DNA of 64,000 bases from Oscillospiraceae bacterium (GTDB taxonomy: Bacteria > Bacillota > Clostridia > Oscillospirales > Oscillospiraceae). Positions 49,528-57,501 of the stretch are shown here, piece after piece. The first letter of the stretch is position 1; the number at the start of each line of letters is the position of its first letter. The stretch lies in the NCBI GenBank assembly GCA_020025275.1, contig JAHHSI010000001.1:131784-195783 (forward strand). The letters run 5' to 3'. The position numbers and the translations under genes were made by a program. Below the pieces are notes generated by a model. It was not told the DNA's origin. It saw only the letters and a list, made by a program, of their open reading frames with translations, and did not search any database.

Positions 49528-52500
49528 TCAGGGGCGATTTTTTCTGCGCCGCACGCCTACGGCGGCAACGATGCAGACGGCAGAGAGGGTCATCATTACC
49601 GGCCACAGAGCCAGATTCATGAAATCGCCGGTTTCGGGATTGGTTCCCTCGTTGGGCGTCTCGGGCTGCTGGGGATCGGCCGGCTTCTCAGGCTCGACAG
49701 GGGTTTCGGGCTCAACAGGCTTTTCAGGCTCTCCGGGAGCCGCCACACCCACATACTTCTCCTCCCCCATCATCTGCTCAAAGAGGAAGTTGGAGATGAA
49801 GGTATACTCATCCGACTGATGTCCCTTGTGCGTCAGCGTATCCGCAAAAGCAACCACGTTCATGTTGTCCTCACGATAGGAGAAAGCGATCACGCCGTTA
49901 TTATAGGCGTCGAAATTGGTCTTTTCCTCCTCCGTCAGGGTGGTGATGCAGCCCTGCAGCGGCGTCTTGCCGGCGTTCTTAATGAGGACGTTGGCCTCGC
50001 CGGGCAGGGTATCGAAGTGGTTGACGCCATACTCATACATGATATCATCGCCTTCCTTGACATAGGAGGCCGTGATCATCTCGTCGGTAAGATAGGTGAC
50101 ATGAGCCAGCAGATCCACACCGTCATTGCAGTTGACCAGAGTGGCGCCGGGGACCAGTTCACCAATGGAGCTGGCGGCACCGCCCCAGAGCATATAGGGC
50201 GTACCCGCCTTGGCGGCGGCGAGGACCTCCTCGTTGGGGGAACCGGCGCCAAGAATGGCATCTGCCTCATCGATGCTGTAGACCATGTCGATGCCCATGC
50301 GCTGCAGCGCCACCTTGTCGAAGTTGTAGTTGAAGTTCCAGGCAGCAAAGCCGCTGTAGCCGCTGTCGCGCTTGGCGGGCTCACCGGTCAGGAAGACCTG
50401 AGGGGCCTTGGTCAGGACGGTGGCCTCCATATCTTTGCCATAGACACCCTCGGCGCGCAGAATGTACTGGTCGGCGATGCTCAGATAGTCCTCATACGAG
50501 CAGATGAAGTCGCTCTTGTCATCGCCCTCGGTGATCATGGCAACGGTCTTGCCGGCGCGCAGCAGCTCATTCACGGCGATGACGGCGTCTTCAGAGGCGT
50601 TTTCGATGATGACATCAGCGCCCTCCACGCCCAGGAAGCAGCCGTTATAGCCGCGCAGATAGGTCATGGCGTCCGAATAGTCGAGTGGGCTGGTGCAGAT
50701 GGCCATAATGTCCTTGTAGGCATCCGGTTCTGCCACGGTGATGATGTCGTAGCCGCGGGCATACGGCTGCTGGGCAAAGGATTCGGAGAACAGACCGGTC
50801 CAACCGTTGAGGAAAGTGCCGGGGAACAGCTGCGAGTGGGCCAGAGAACGCTTGGCCTGATGCATGGAGACAATGAGTGTTCCGGTGGGATATTCCACAC
50901 CGTCATAGACGAAGGCCTTGTTGGCCACATGGACCTTCACGTCATTACGGGTCAGATACTTCAAAGCCTCGGCGGCATCCTCCAGATTCCGCTGGTGGTA
51001 CGGATCCATGGGGATAATAAAGCACTCGCAGTAGAAGTTGCCGTTTTCACCCTCACCGTCATGGACGGGACGCATCAGGGCCGCCTGCTCGGGAGAGATC
51101 TCGTTGAACTGGTTGACGAAGAAGGGGGCGACCTCCTGATTGGAATTGGCGTTCTTTACGCCGCGTTGGAAGAGTCTAGCTTGGTTGCGCAGGAGTTCCT
51201 GCTTGTTGCCGCTGATGTAGGAGGCCTGCCCCAGCAGACCGTAGGGGATGACGCGCTCGGCCGTGATGTCGTCATAGGCGGGCATCTCCCAGGTAATGCC
51301 GCAGGTACCGATCAGCGGGGGGAACTGACCGCCGGTGTTGGTGTAGGAGTCGTCCCAAGGAGCGTCCCACACAACGCCGCCGCCATCGGCCCGGTGTAGA
51401 TAGTCACGGGCGGGCATTTCGTAGCTGTTGTAGGCGTCGTTATTGACGATACAGGCAGCGCCCAGACTCTCCCCCAGTTCCACAAACTGCTTGGCTATCA
51501 GGTCGTACTCATAGTTGGGCTCGTGGGGAGGTGTGCAGGGCTCGATCAGCATCCCCTCGATGCGGCCGTGAATTTCATCATAAACCATGGGGTTCCAGGT
51601 GCCGATCGTGTGCTGCAAATTGGCATCTTCATACATGGTCTGGTTGACCTCGTCGCGGTTGGGGTCATAGCCCAGACTGGTGGCGCGGGTGCCGTTCTCA
51701 TAGCCCACGGGGTTCATGGTGGGGGCAATGAGGAAGATCACGTGATCCAGCAGATCCGAAATTTTCAAGGAGGTATCCTGATCCATGGTGTAGTACTTGG
51801 CCATATCCACGGGGGCGGAATAGCCGTATTTGGTGCCGTCCTCATGGGTATAGATGCCCTGATCGCCGCGGATCAGACCATACTCATTGCAGATGCCTTC
51901 CATCGAGGCGGGCAGCACGCTGTTGAACACCTCGCTGCGCTCATAGGCGATGCGCTCTTTCCCAGCCTGCGTCAGACCTGTGATGATGTCATAGTCGTCT
52001 ACGGTGTCCAGACGGGTCATGATTTGGGCGAAGTTCAGGATGCCGTTGACGCAGGAGTTTTCGTTCGTATGGCAGTTGGTGATCAGCATCGGCACCTTCA
52101 GATCGGCCAGCTCGCCGCTTTCAAGCTGGCGCAGTGCCTCGGCAGGATCATTTTCCGCAAGATCGGTGTAGGCCAGCCACCGATCGACAGCGGCCTTATC
52201 ACTGGCTACGACCAGATAGGGGATGTCGTAGGAGCGCTGGGTCGTGTGGCCCATGGTCTCCAAAGAGACGTAGCGGTCATCGGCGTGGTGGGCGGCCATG
52301 TCCTCCAGCTCGTAGTACATCTCATAGATGGTTCGGAACGAGTCGTAGGGAACGACCTTGGCATGGACGGAGCCCAGTGTCTCTTCCTCCAGAGCTGCGG
52401 TGAAATCGAAATAGCCGCAGTAGTCAATGAAGTACATACCGTTGGTATGGGGGGTGCTGTAGTCAACTCCCTTCAGCCCCGAGACGCCATGCAGCTCATC

Positions 52501-52953
52501 GGTATAGAAGAAGCAGCTGACATCAAAGCGGACGATCAGATTGGTGCCCTCGACAGCGAGCTGCACATTGGAGAACATGGGCTGATCGTTTTCCGTGACC
52601 CAGGACGCCAGAGGGCCGCCGTTCTTGGCGTAGGGGAAGTAATCGGGGTCCACATACAGCCGGCTGCGGTCGCGGGTCAACGAGAGCGTGACCTTGCTGA
52701 GATCCACAGCGGCAAGCTCCTCCGCGGTCTTTGCTGTAGGAACCGTGACGCTTAGGCTGGCATCTTCGGTCAGAGAAACCTGTAACTGAATATCGTCGTA
52801 AGCTGTATACTTGTCAGCCAGAGATATACCGGACTCCGTACTGTCGGTGTTCAGTTCGGATACGGTAGCGAATGCTGTGCTGGGCAGGGCCATCATCAGG
52901 ACGAGGATCAGAGAAATCCACGTAACGCTGCGTTTTTTCCACATACGATTCAT
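49528..52953 (-). CDS. Large wall-anchored M14-family carboxypeptidase-like protein
   Basis: 1141-residue surface protein with a signal peptide (1-29). The M14 zinc-carboxypeptidase domain spans about 190-560: ITNCHTNENS gives the HxxE zinc motif, MNPVGYENGTRATSLG and the following DPNRDEVNQ carry the substrate-binding Arg and Asn-Arg, and EIHGRIEGM supplies the third zinc His. The remaining part (about 560-1060) has alpha/beta segments typical of large members without a named fold. The C-terminus has a Pro-Glu spacer, then NPETGD, a hydrophobic helix and RRRKNRP, a sortase-type anchor. It likely trims peptides or peptidoglycan stems outside the cell. AAGGGAG precedes the ATG. Divergent from the riboswitch-controlled surface protein. 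Confidence 0.85.
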   Translation of the reverse strand: MNRMWKKRSVTWISLILVLMMALPSTAFATVSELNTDSTESGISLADKYTAYDDIQLQVSLTEDASLSVTVPTAKTAEELAAVDLSKVTLSLTRDRSRLYVDPDYFPYAKNGGPLASWVTENDQPMFSNVQLAVEGTNLIVRFDVSCFFYTDELHGVSGLKGVDYSTPHTNGMYFIDYCGYFDFTAALEEETLGSVHAKVVPYDSFRTIYEMYYELEDMAAHHADDRYVSLETMGHTTQRSYDIPYLVVASDKAAVDRWLAYTDLAENDPAEALRQLESGELADLKVPMLITNCHTNENSCVNGILNFAQIMTRLDTVDDYDIITGLTQAGKERIAYERSEVFNSVLPASMEGICNEYGLIRGDQGIYTHEDGTKYGYSAPVDMAKYYTMDQDTSLKISDLLDHVIFLIAPTMNPVGYENGTRATSLGYDPNRDEVNQTMYEDANLQHTIGTWNPMVYDEIHGRIEGMLIEPCTPPHEPNYEYDLIAKQFVELGESLGAACIVNNDAYNSYEMPARDYLHRADGGGVVWDAPWDDSYTNTGGQFPPLIGTCGITWEMPAYDDITAERVIPYGLLGQASYISGNKQELLRNQARLFQRGVKNANSNQEVAPFFVNQFNEISPEQAALMRPVHDGEGENGNFYCECFIIPMDPYHQRNLEDAAEALKYLTRNDVKVHVANKAFVYDGVEYPTGTLIVSMHQAKRSLAHSQLFPGTFLNGWTGLFSESFAQQPYARGYDIITVAEPDAYKDIMAICTSPLDYSDAMTYLRGYNGCFLGVEGADVIIENASEDAVIAVNELLRAGKTVAMITEGDDKSDFICSYEDYLSIADQYILRAEGVYGKDMEATVLTKAPQVFLTGEPAKRDSGYSGFAAWNFNYNFDKVALQRMGIDMVYSIDEADAILGAGSPNEEVLAAAKAGTPYMLWGGAASSIGELVPGATLVNCNDGVDLLAHVTYLTDEMITASYVKEGDDIMYEYGVNHFDTLPGEANVLIKNAGKTPLQGCITTLTEEEKTNFDAYNNGVIAFSYREDNMNVVAFADTLTHKGHQSDEYTFISNFLFEQMMGEEKYVGVAAPGEPEKPVEPETPVEPEKPADPQQPETPNEGTNPETGDFMNLALWPVMMTLSAVCIVAAVGVRRRKNRP

Positions 52954-53012
52954 AACAGTTCTCCCTTCTTTTCAAATAGTTTGATAATCTCTTGACAAGA
53001 GATGCCACCAAC

Positions 53013-53041
53013 AAAATACCATTCAGGAGGGGTTCTGTCAA
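53013..53041 (-). promoter_or_regulatory. Promoter of the M14 surface protein gene
   Basis: TTGACA, a 17-base spacer and TATTTT on the minus strand, 60 bases before the start codon. Confidence 0.7.
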
Positions 53042-53230
53042 TAACAAAACACTATAACTTTGTATAGTTTGAATATATATTAAAAGTAAGCAGCTGCTAA
53101 TTTGTACAATTTGTCAAAATACAGCAGAGGCCATTGACGATTATGACTGCTCCTGACGCACGGCGGTCCCCTTGCGGCGTATCTCTGGGCAGGAGTTACT
53201 ATACACGGGGAAAAGCAGCGGCTCTATTTG

Positions 53231-53259
53231 TTGACAAATTCTGGAATATCCGATATAGT
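53231..53259 (+). promoter_or_regulatory. Promoter of the cobalamin-riboswitch transcript
   Basis: TTGACA, a 17-base spacer and TATAGT. Transcription would start near 53266, giving a leader of about 350 bases. Confidence 0.85.
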
Positions 53260-53285
53260 GGGCTTATCAGAATAGATAGACCATC

Positions 53286-53445
53286 TGGTCACAATGCACT
53301 GCATTGTGTGAAACGGGAAACCGGTGATACTCCGGTACAGACACCCCTGCTGTGAAGTGGACGACGGAACAAAGATGCCATTGTTTTTCATCGAGAAGGC
53401 GTTCCGAAGGAAGAAGCTGAGTCAGAAAACCGGCCACGATGGTTT
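53286..53445 (+). promoter_or_regulatory. Cobalamin riboswitch
   Basis: The aptamer core GGGAAACCGGTGATACTCC is followed by the CCCCTGCTGTGA segment, a variable peripheral region, GAGAAGGCG and the B12 box AGTCAGAAAACCGGCC at 53420-53435. Order and spacing match the adenosylcobalamin-class aptamer. A terminator hairpin lies downstream at 53504-53532, so the mechanism is probably transcription termination when the ligand is bound. The only gene after it on this strand is the DUF4430 surface protein. The exact aptamer edges are approximate. Confidence 0.9.
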
Positions 53446-53503
53446 CGCATTCCGGGTGAGAAGGAAGCTGCTGCGATCAGGGGACGATGGTCCTGCGTTT
53501 GGA

Positions 53504-53532
53504 TTCTCTGCCGGGAGGCGGGGGATTTTTTT
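53504..53532 (+). terminator. Riboswitch-controlled terminator
   Basis: TCTCTGCC pairs with GGCGGGGGA (one bulged G) around GGGA and is followed by seven T, upstream of the start codon of the surface protein gene. Confidence 0.8.
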
Positions 53533-53617
53533 GTCCATCGATCCGTCACTGTGCGGCGGGTCGCAGAGACATAAAAGCATTTTGAACATACTGTCGGAAA
53601 ACGAAAGGAAGGGTCGT

Positions 53618-56122
53618 ATGGAAAAGACAAAACGGAGCGGACGAGGACTGGCGTTCCTGCTGGCCTTGCTGCTCATGCTGCAAGGGATACCGGTGATGTC
53701 GGTTCAGGCAGCGGACGCAGCAGGAATGGAACCGGCGGTGGATGCACCATTCACAGCAAAGCTCGGTGAGCAGTCCCTGACGATCTTGGATGGCGGGCAG
53801 GTAGACTGCATCGAATGGGGCAGACCTGTGACCAAGCAGAACTACTGCGTGGTGCTGCCTGCGGGAAATCAGGAAACGCAGTTTACATACAACGGTATGA
53901 GCGGTCAGTTGGCCGTGAACAATTGCGAGCACTATGAAGATTACCTGTGGAAAAACACGGATAAGGCACTGAAGATCCTCGGTGATGGAGAGTACTATCA
54001 TATCAAAAATGGCAGTACCTTGTTCCACATTACATTCAAAGAGGCAGTGGAAAGAGAACAGGTCTCCCTGTCCGTAGAGGCGAGAACGGTAGGACAGGGG
54101 GATCTGATCTCCATGACAGCGCTGTCTGTTCCGCAGGAAAACAGCACGGTGAAAGATGTCCTTGATGTAGCGGCACAGCAAAATAAGCTCCCCATTACGT
54201 ACAGTGAGCAGGGAACCATCGCAAGTATCGGTGCGCTGAAGGACAATGCGCAGGGCGGCGGATGGCGATGCTATGTCAATGGAAAGGCGATTTCTCAGTC
54301 GGTTCAGGACCAGCTCGTCAAGGAAAATGATGAGATCCGGATCCGCTATGCGGTGAGCGCAGCGGGCAGCGAACTGGACAAACCCCTCTATGCATATCTG
54401 CAGGCGCAGACAGCACAGGCTAAGGAAAAGCTGCGGGAGGATTATACACAAAGCAGCAAGACAGCTGTGGAAATTGCCGTGGCCAAAGCGGAGGAAGTTC
54501 TTGCAGATCCCCAGAATAACAGCACGGAAACCGAGCGGGAGCTGCTGGTCAGCGAGGCGATCGGCAAGCTTGACCGGGCGGTGGCCAAGTTGGAAAAGGG
54601 AGATGCTGCAGTGGGCTCCGGCGTTCCCGATGATTTTGAAAACGACCTGTGGCTGCAGTATGATTTTAAAGAGATGAAGATCGGAGATACGGCGGAGATC
54701 TATCCCCGCCGCGTGCCGCAGATCATTGATAATGCCATCACGAACGGCGTCAAACGCCCCAACTTCAACTTTGAGGTGGTGCAGGGCAGCTCTGTTACGC
54801 TCAGTGACAATGAAAGTACACAGAGCGTATCCGTGACGGCTGTTGAGGACGGCATCACAGTGGTGAAGGTCAGCTACGATGCCTTTGAAGGGTATGGAGC
54901 GTCCAGTCCCATCAATGCCGCCTATGTGGTCTTTCAGGTCAACAGCCAGCCGGCGGATCTGGCGATCCAGACCAGTTTGTCGTCCATTCGCTCCTATGAT
55001 ACGCTGTACTTTGCCGAAGGAGATACGGTTGAGCACACCTTTACCGTCGATGTTCCCGGGGCAGACAGCGTGAAAGTCACCTGCAACGACCAGGAGCTTA
55101 CGGCCAATGCAGATGGTACCTATACGGCACAACTGGAAAATCGCAGCAATGTGCTGGGGATCGAAGCACGGGATGCAGAAGGAAAGAGCAAGAGCTACTA
55201 CCATGTGGTGGATGCCAGAAAGATCGAGATCCAAGTTCAGAATCTGAGCAATCCCGGACAGCCGTTTAAAATTAATGACCGGGCAAAAGTCAGCTTCAAG
55301 GGGATCACCATGCCGGTATACAAGCTGGCCACCATTTACAATCCCTGCTTTGGTTCGGATGCGGACCAGTGGGGCAATGAGGCAAGCTATGTCCACTACC
55401 ACAACGAAAAGCTGGGGGCCTTCAAGGGCTCGTGCCGCCAGTGGGATCTGGCCACCAACAACAGCTTTGAGGTCCTCTTTACCGAGGCCGGTGACTTTAC
55501 CTTCACCGGCGGAAAGATCCACTGCTATTGGTGGGGGGATCCGCTGGGCACTGACAAGACGATCATCCGGCATGAGGGCCCCAATATGAATGCCAACGTG
55601 GAGCATGATGATTTCTCCGTGCTGCCTGACTTTACCATCAAGGTGGGCAGCGAGGTCAGCGAGCATGTGCCGGTGAAGGGGATCACGCTCAATCAGACGG
55701 AACTTACGCTCAAGGAAGGCGAGAGCTTCCAGTTGAGCGCCACGGTCCTGCCGCAGGATGCGACTAACCAGAACTTCCAGTGGCGGCTCAGCAACGGTAC
55801 CGGCTATTTCATCACCATGGATGAAACCGGCCGGATCACCGCACACCATGCCAATCACGAGCATGTGCCCTTTGTTCTTGTGACAGTCACCACGGAAGAG
55901 GGGGAGTTCACAGCCAGCTGCAAGGTGACTGTGGTCAAGGCCGATGCGGAGAACTCCCAGCCGGACGCTTCGCTGCCCAACGGCGGTGGCACCGAGGCCC
56001 CCCAGACCGGAGACAGCGGCATGACCGCTTGGATCGTCGGCGGCACACTTTCGTTGGTGTGTGCCGCAGCACTTGTCTGCCTCCGGACGACTGGGGAAAA
56101 GAGGAAGGGCCGCTCCCGATAA
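53618..56122 (+). CDS. Wall-anchored protein with transcobalamin-like DUF4430 domain
   Basis: 834-residue surface protein. Signal peptide about 1-32. A beta-rich domain at 40-165 is followed by a DUF4430 domain at 175-247 (VKDVLDVAAQQN, GGGWRCYVNGK), a fold related to the C-terminal domain of transcobalamin. A helical FIVAR-like region lies at 255-325, further beta domains at 330-680, and a Big_2 Ig-like domain at about 685-775 (VKGITLNQTELTLKEGESF). The tail has APQTGD at 794-799, a hydrophobic helix and KRKGRSR, a sortase-type signal. The cobalamin riboswitch in its leader, together with the DUF4430 fold, points to capture of cobamides at the cell surface. Binding itself is inferred. GAAAGGAAG precedes the ATG. 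Confidence 0.87.
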   Translation: MEKTKRSGRGLAFLLALLLMLQGIPVMSVQAADAAGMEPAVDAPFTAKLGEQSLTILDGGQVDCIEWGRPVTKQNYCVVLPAGNQETQFTYNGMSGQLAVNNCEHYEDYLWKNTDKALKILGDGEYYHIKNGSTLFHITFKEAVEREQVSLSVEARTVGQGDLISMTALSVPQENSTVKDVLDVAAQQNKLPITYSEQGTIASIGALKDNAQGGGWRCYVNGKAISQSVQDQLVKENDEIRIRYAVSAAGSELDKPLYAYLQAQTAQAKEKLREDYTQSSKTAVEIAVAKAEEVLADPQNNSTETERELLVSEAIGKLDRAVAKLEKGDAAVGSGVPDDFENDLWLQYDFKEMKIGDTAEIYPRRVPQIIDNAITNGVKRPNFNFEVVQGSSVTLSDNESTQSVSVTAVEDGITVVKVSYDAFEGYGASSPINAAYVVFQVNSQPADLAIQTSLSSIRSYDTLYFAEGDTVEHTFTVDVPGADSVKVTCNDQELTANADGTYTAQLENRSNVLGIEARDAEGKSKSYYHVVDARKIEIQVQNLSNPGQPFKINDRAKVSFKGITMPVYKLATIYNPCFGSDADQWGNEASYVHYHNEKLGAFKGSCRQWDLATNNSFEVLFTEAGDFTFTGGKIHCYWWGDPLGTDKTIIRHEGPNMNANVEHDDFSVLPDFTIKVGSEVSEHVPVKGITLNQTELTLKEGESFQLSATVLPQDATNQNFQWRLSNGTGYFITMDETGRITAHHANHEHVPFVLVTVTTEEGEFTASCKVTVVKADAENSQPDASLPNGGGTEAPQTGDSGMTAWIVGGTLSLVCAAALVCLRTTGEKRKGRSR

Positions 56123-56181
56123 AAGAGCCCCACAGCAACTGTCCATAGCACCCGACCGGTCGATGACCGGCCGCACATAGA

Positions 56182-56236
56182 GAAAAGCCCCCTGCAGGGA
56201 GCCTCCGTTGTCCGGAGAGCCTTGCAGGGGGTGTTT
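56182..56236. terminator. Terminator of the fprA operon
   Basis: CCCCCTGCA and TGCAGGGGG pair with an inner CTCCG/CGGAG stem; GCTTTTCT follows on the minus strand and GTGTTT on the plus strand, so it can serve both convergent genes. Confidence 0.85.
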
Positions 56237-56269
56237 CATTGGCAGAGACAGAAGTGCACAAAGGGCAAA

Positions 56270-57487
56270 TCAGGCCTGACTCATGGAGTCCAGAAGGGCG
56301 TCGGCCAGAGCGTCCAACTCGGCGGCCTTGCTGTCGCTGAGAGAGGAGGCCAAACTCAGACGCTCATTGAGCACCGTCATGTTTTTCATCTCGTTATCCA
56401 CGAACTTCTGGATCAGATCGCCGGAGCGGCAGGCCCAAGAGCCGTTTTCGATGATGGCGAAGGTGCGATTCTGGAGATTCAGCCCCTTCATGTGGCAGAG
56501 ATAGTCGTACATGACCGGATAGATCTCCAGATTGTAGGTCACGCTGGCCAGCACGATGTGACTGAGCCGGAAGGACTCGGAGATCAGTTGAGAAACATGG
56601 GTGTTGGACACGTCGTAGACCCAGACGTTGCTCATGCCCTTTTCGCAGAGCTTTGCGGCAAGAGCCTGTGCAGCGGCCTCGGTGTTGCCGTACATGGAGG
56701 CGTAGGCGATCAGGACGCCCTTCTCCTCCGGCTCGTACCGGCTCCACTTGTCGTACTTGTCGATAAAATACATCAGATCTTTGCGCCACACGGGACCATG
56801 GAGCGGGCAGATGAATTTGATCTGGTCCAGGATGCCGGCGGCCTTTTTCAGCAGGAGCTGAACGTGGGGGCCGTACTTGCCCACAATGTTGGTGAGGTAG
56901 CGGCGGGCATCGTCCAGCCAATCCCGGTCAAAATCCACTTCGTCGGCAAAGAGCTTGCCGTCCAGAGCGCCAAAAGTACCGAAGGCATCGGCGGAAAAGA
57001 GAGCGCCGTTGGTGGTATCAAAGGTCACCATGGCCTCGGGCCAGTGGACCATGGGCGCGGCGATGAAGGTGACCTCATGCTTGCCGAAGGAGAAGGTGTC
57101 CCCCTCTTTGACTTCCACCAGCCGGTGGCCGTCCACATGGAAGCCGAACTGACGCATGAGCATGAAGGACTTCTCCGTGGAGATGATGCTCACCTGAGGC
57201 CAGCGGAGCAGGATCTCCTCAATGGAGGCGCCGTGGTCGGGCTCCATATGGTTGATGACCAGATAGTCCAGAGGGCGCTCGCCCAGCAGATGCTCCATGT
57301 TCTCCAGCAGCTGGCGGCAGGCCGACCAGTCCACCGTGTCGAAGAGGACGGTCTTTTCGTCCATCAGCAGGTAAGCATTATAGCTGACGCCACGGGGAAT
57401 GGGATGAATGTTTTCAAATAGGTGCAGCCGATGGTCGTTGGCTCCGACCCAGTAGAGATCGTCGGTTACAGTACGCACACAATACAT
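56270..57487 (-). CDS. fprA: Flavodiiron protein (A-type), O2/NO reductase
   Basis: 405-residue cytoplasmic enzyme that reduces O2 to water or NO to N2O. The metallo-beta-lactamase-like part has diiron ligands His80, Glu82, Asp84, His85 (HMEPDHGAS), His148 and Asp167. The C-terminal flavodoxin domain binds FMN (AYASMYGNTEAAA). It needs electrons from rubredoxin, and the preceding gene, only 14 bases upstream, encodes a protein ending in rubredoxin. The start at 57487 is chosen because AAGGAGG is then 8 bases away; an in-frame ATG two codons earlier is too close. Third gene of the Rrf2-led operon. Confidence 0.94.
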   Translation of the reverse strand: MYCVRTVTDDLYWVGANDHRLHLFENIHPIPRGVSYNAYLLMDEKTVLFDTVDWSACRQLLENMEHLLGERPLDYLVINHMEPDHGASIEEILLRWPQVSIISTEKSFMLMRQFGFHVDGHRLVEVKEGDTFSFGKHEVTFIAAPMVHWPEAMVTFDTTNGALFSADAFGTFGALDGKLFADEVDFDRDWLDDARRYLTNIVGKYGPHVQLLLKKAAGILDQIKFICPLHGPVWRKDLMYFIDKYDKWSRYEPEEKGVLIAYASMYGNTEAAAQALAAKLCEKGMSNVWVYDVSNTHVSQLISESFRLSHIVLASVTYNLEIYPVMYDYLCHMKGLNLQNRTFAIIENGSWACRSGDLIQKFVDNEMKNMTVLNERLSLASSLSDSKAAELDALADALLDSMSQA

Positions 57488-57501
57488 GGTCATTTCCTCC
57501 T

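Noticed and set aside
49300..51399. A 699-codon plus-strand frame next to the tRNA genes
   Set aside because: Antisense to the M14 protein and begins within its terminator region.
52954..53230. A small gene in the divergent surface-protein intergenic region
   Set aside because: AT-rich sequence with promoters but no frame with a ribosome binding site.
53546..56239. An 897-codon open frame antisense to the DUF4430 surface protein
   Set aside because: No domain or ribosome binding site. The plus-strand gene has a signal peptide, domains, a sorting tail and a riboswitch.
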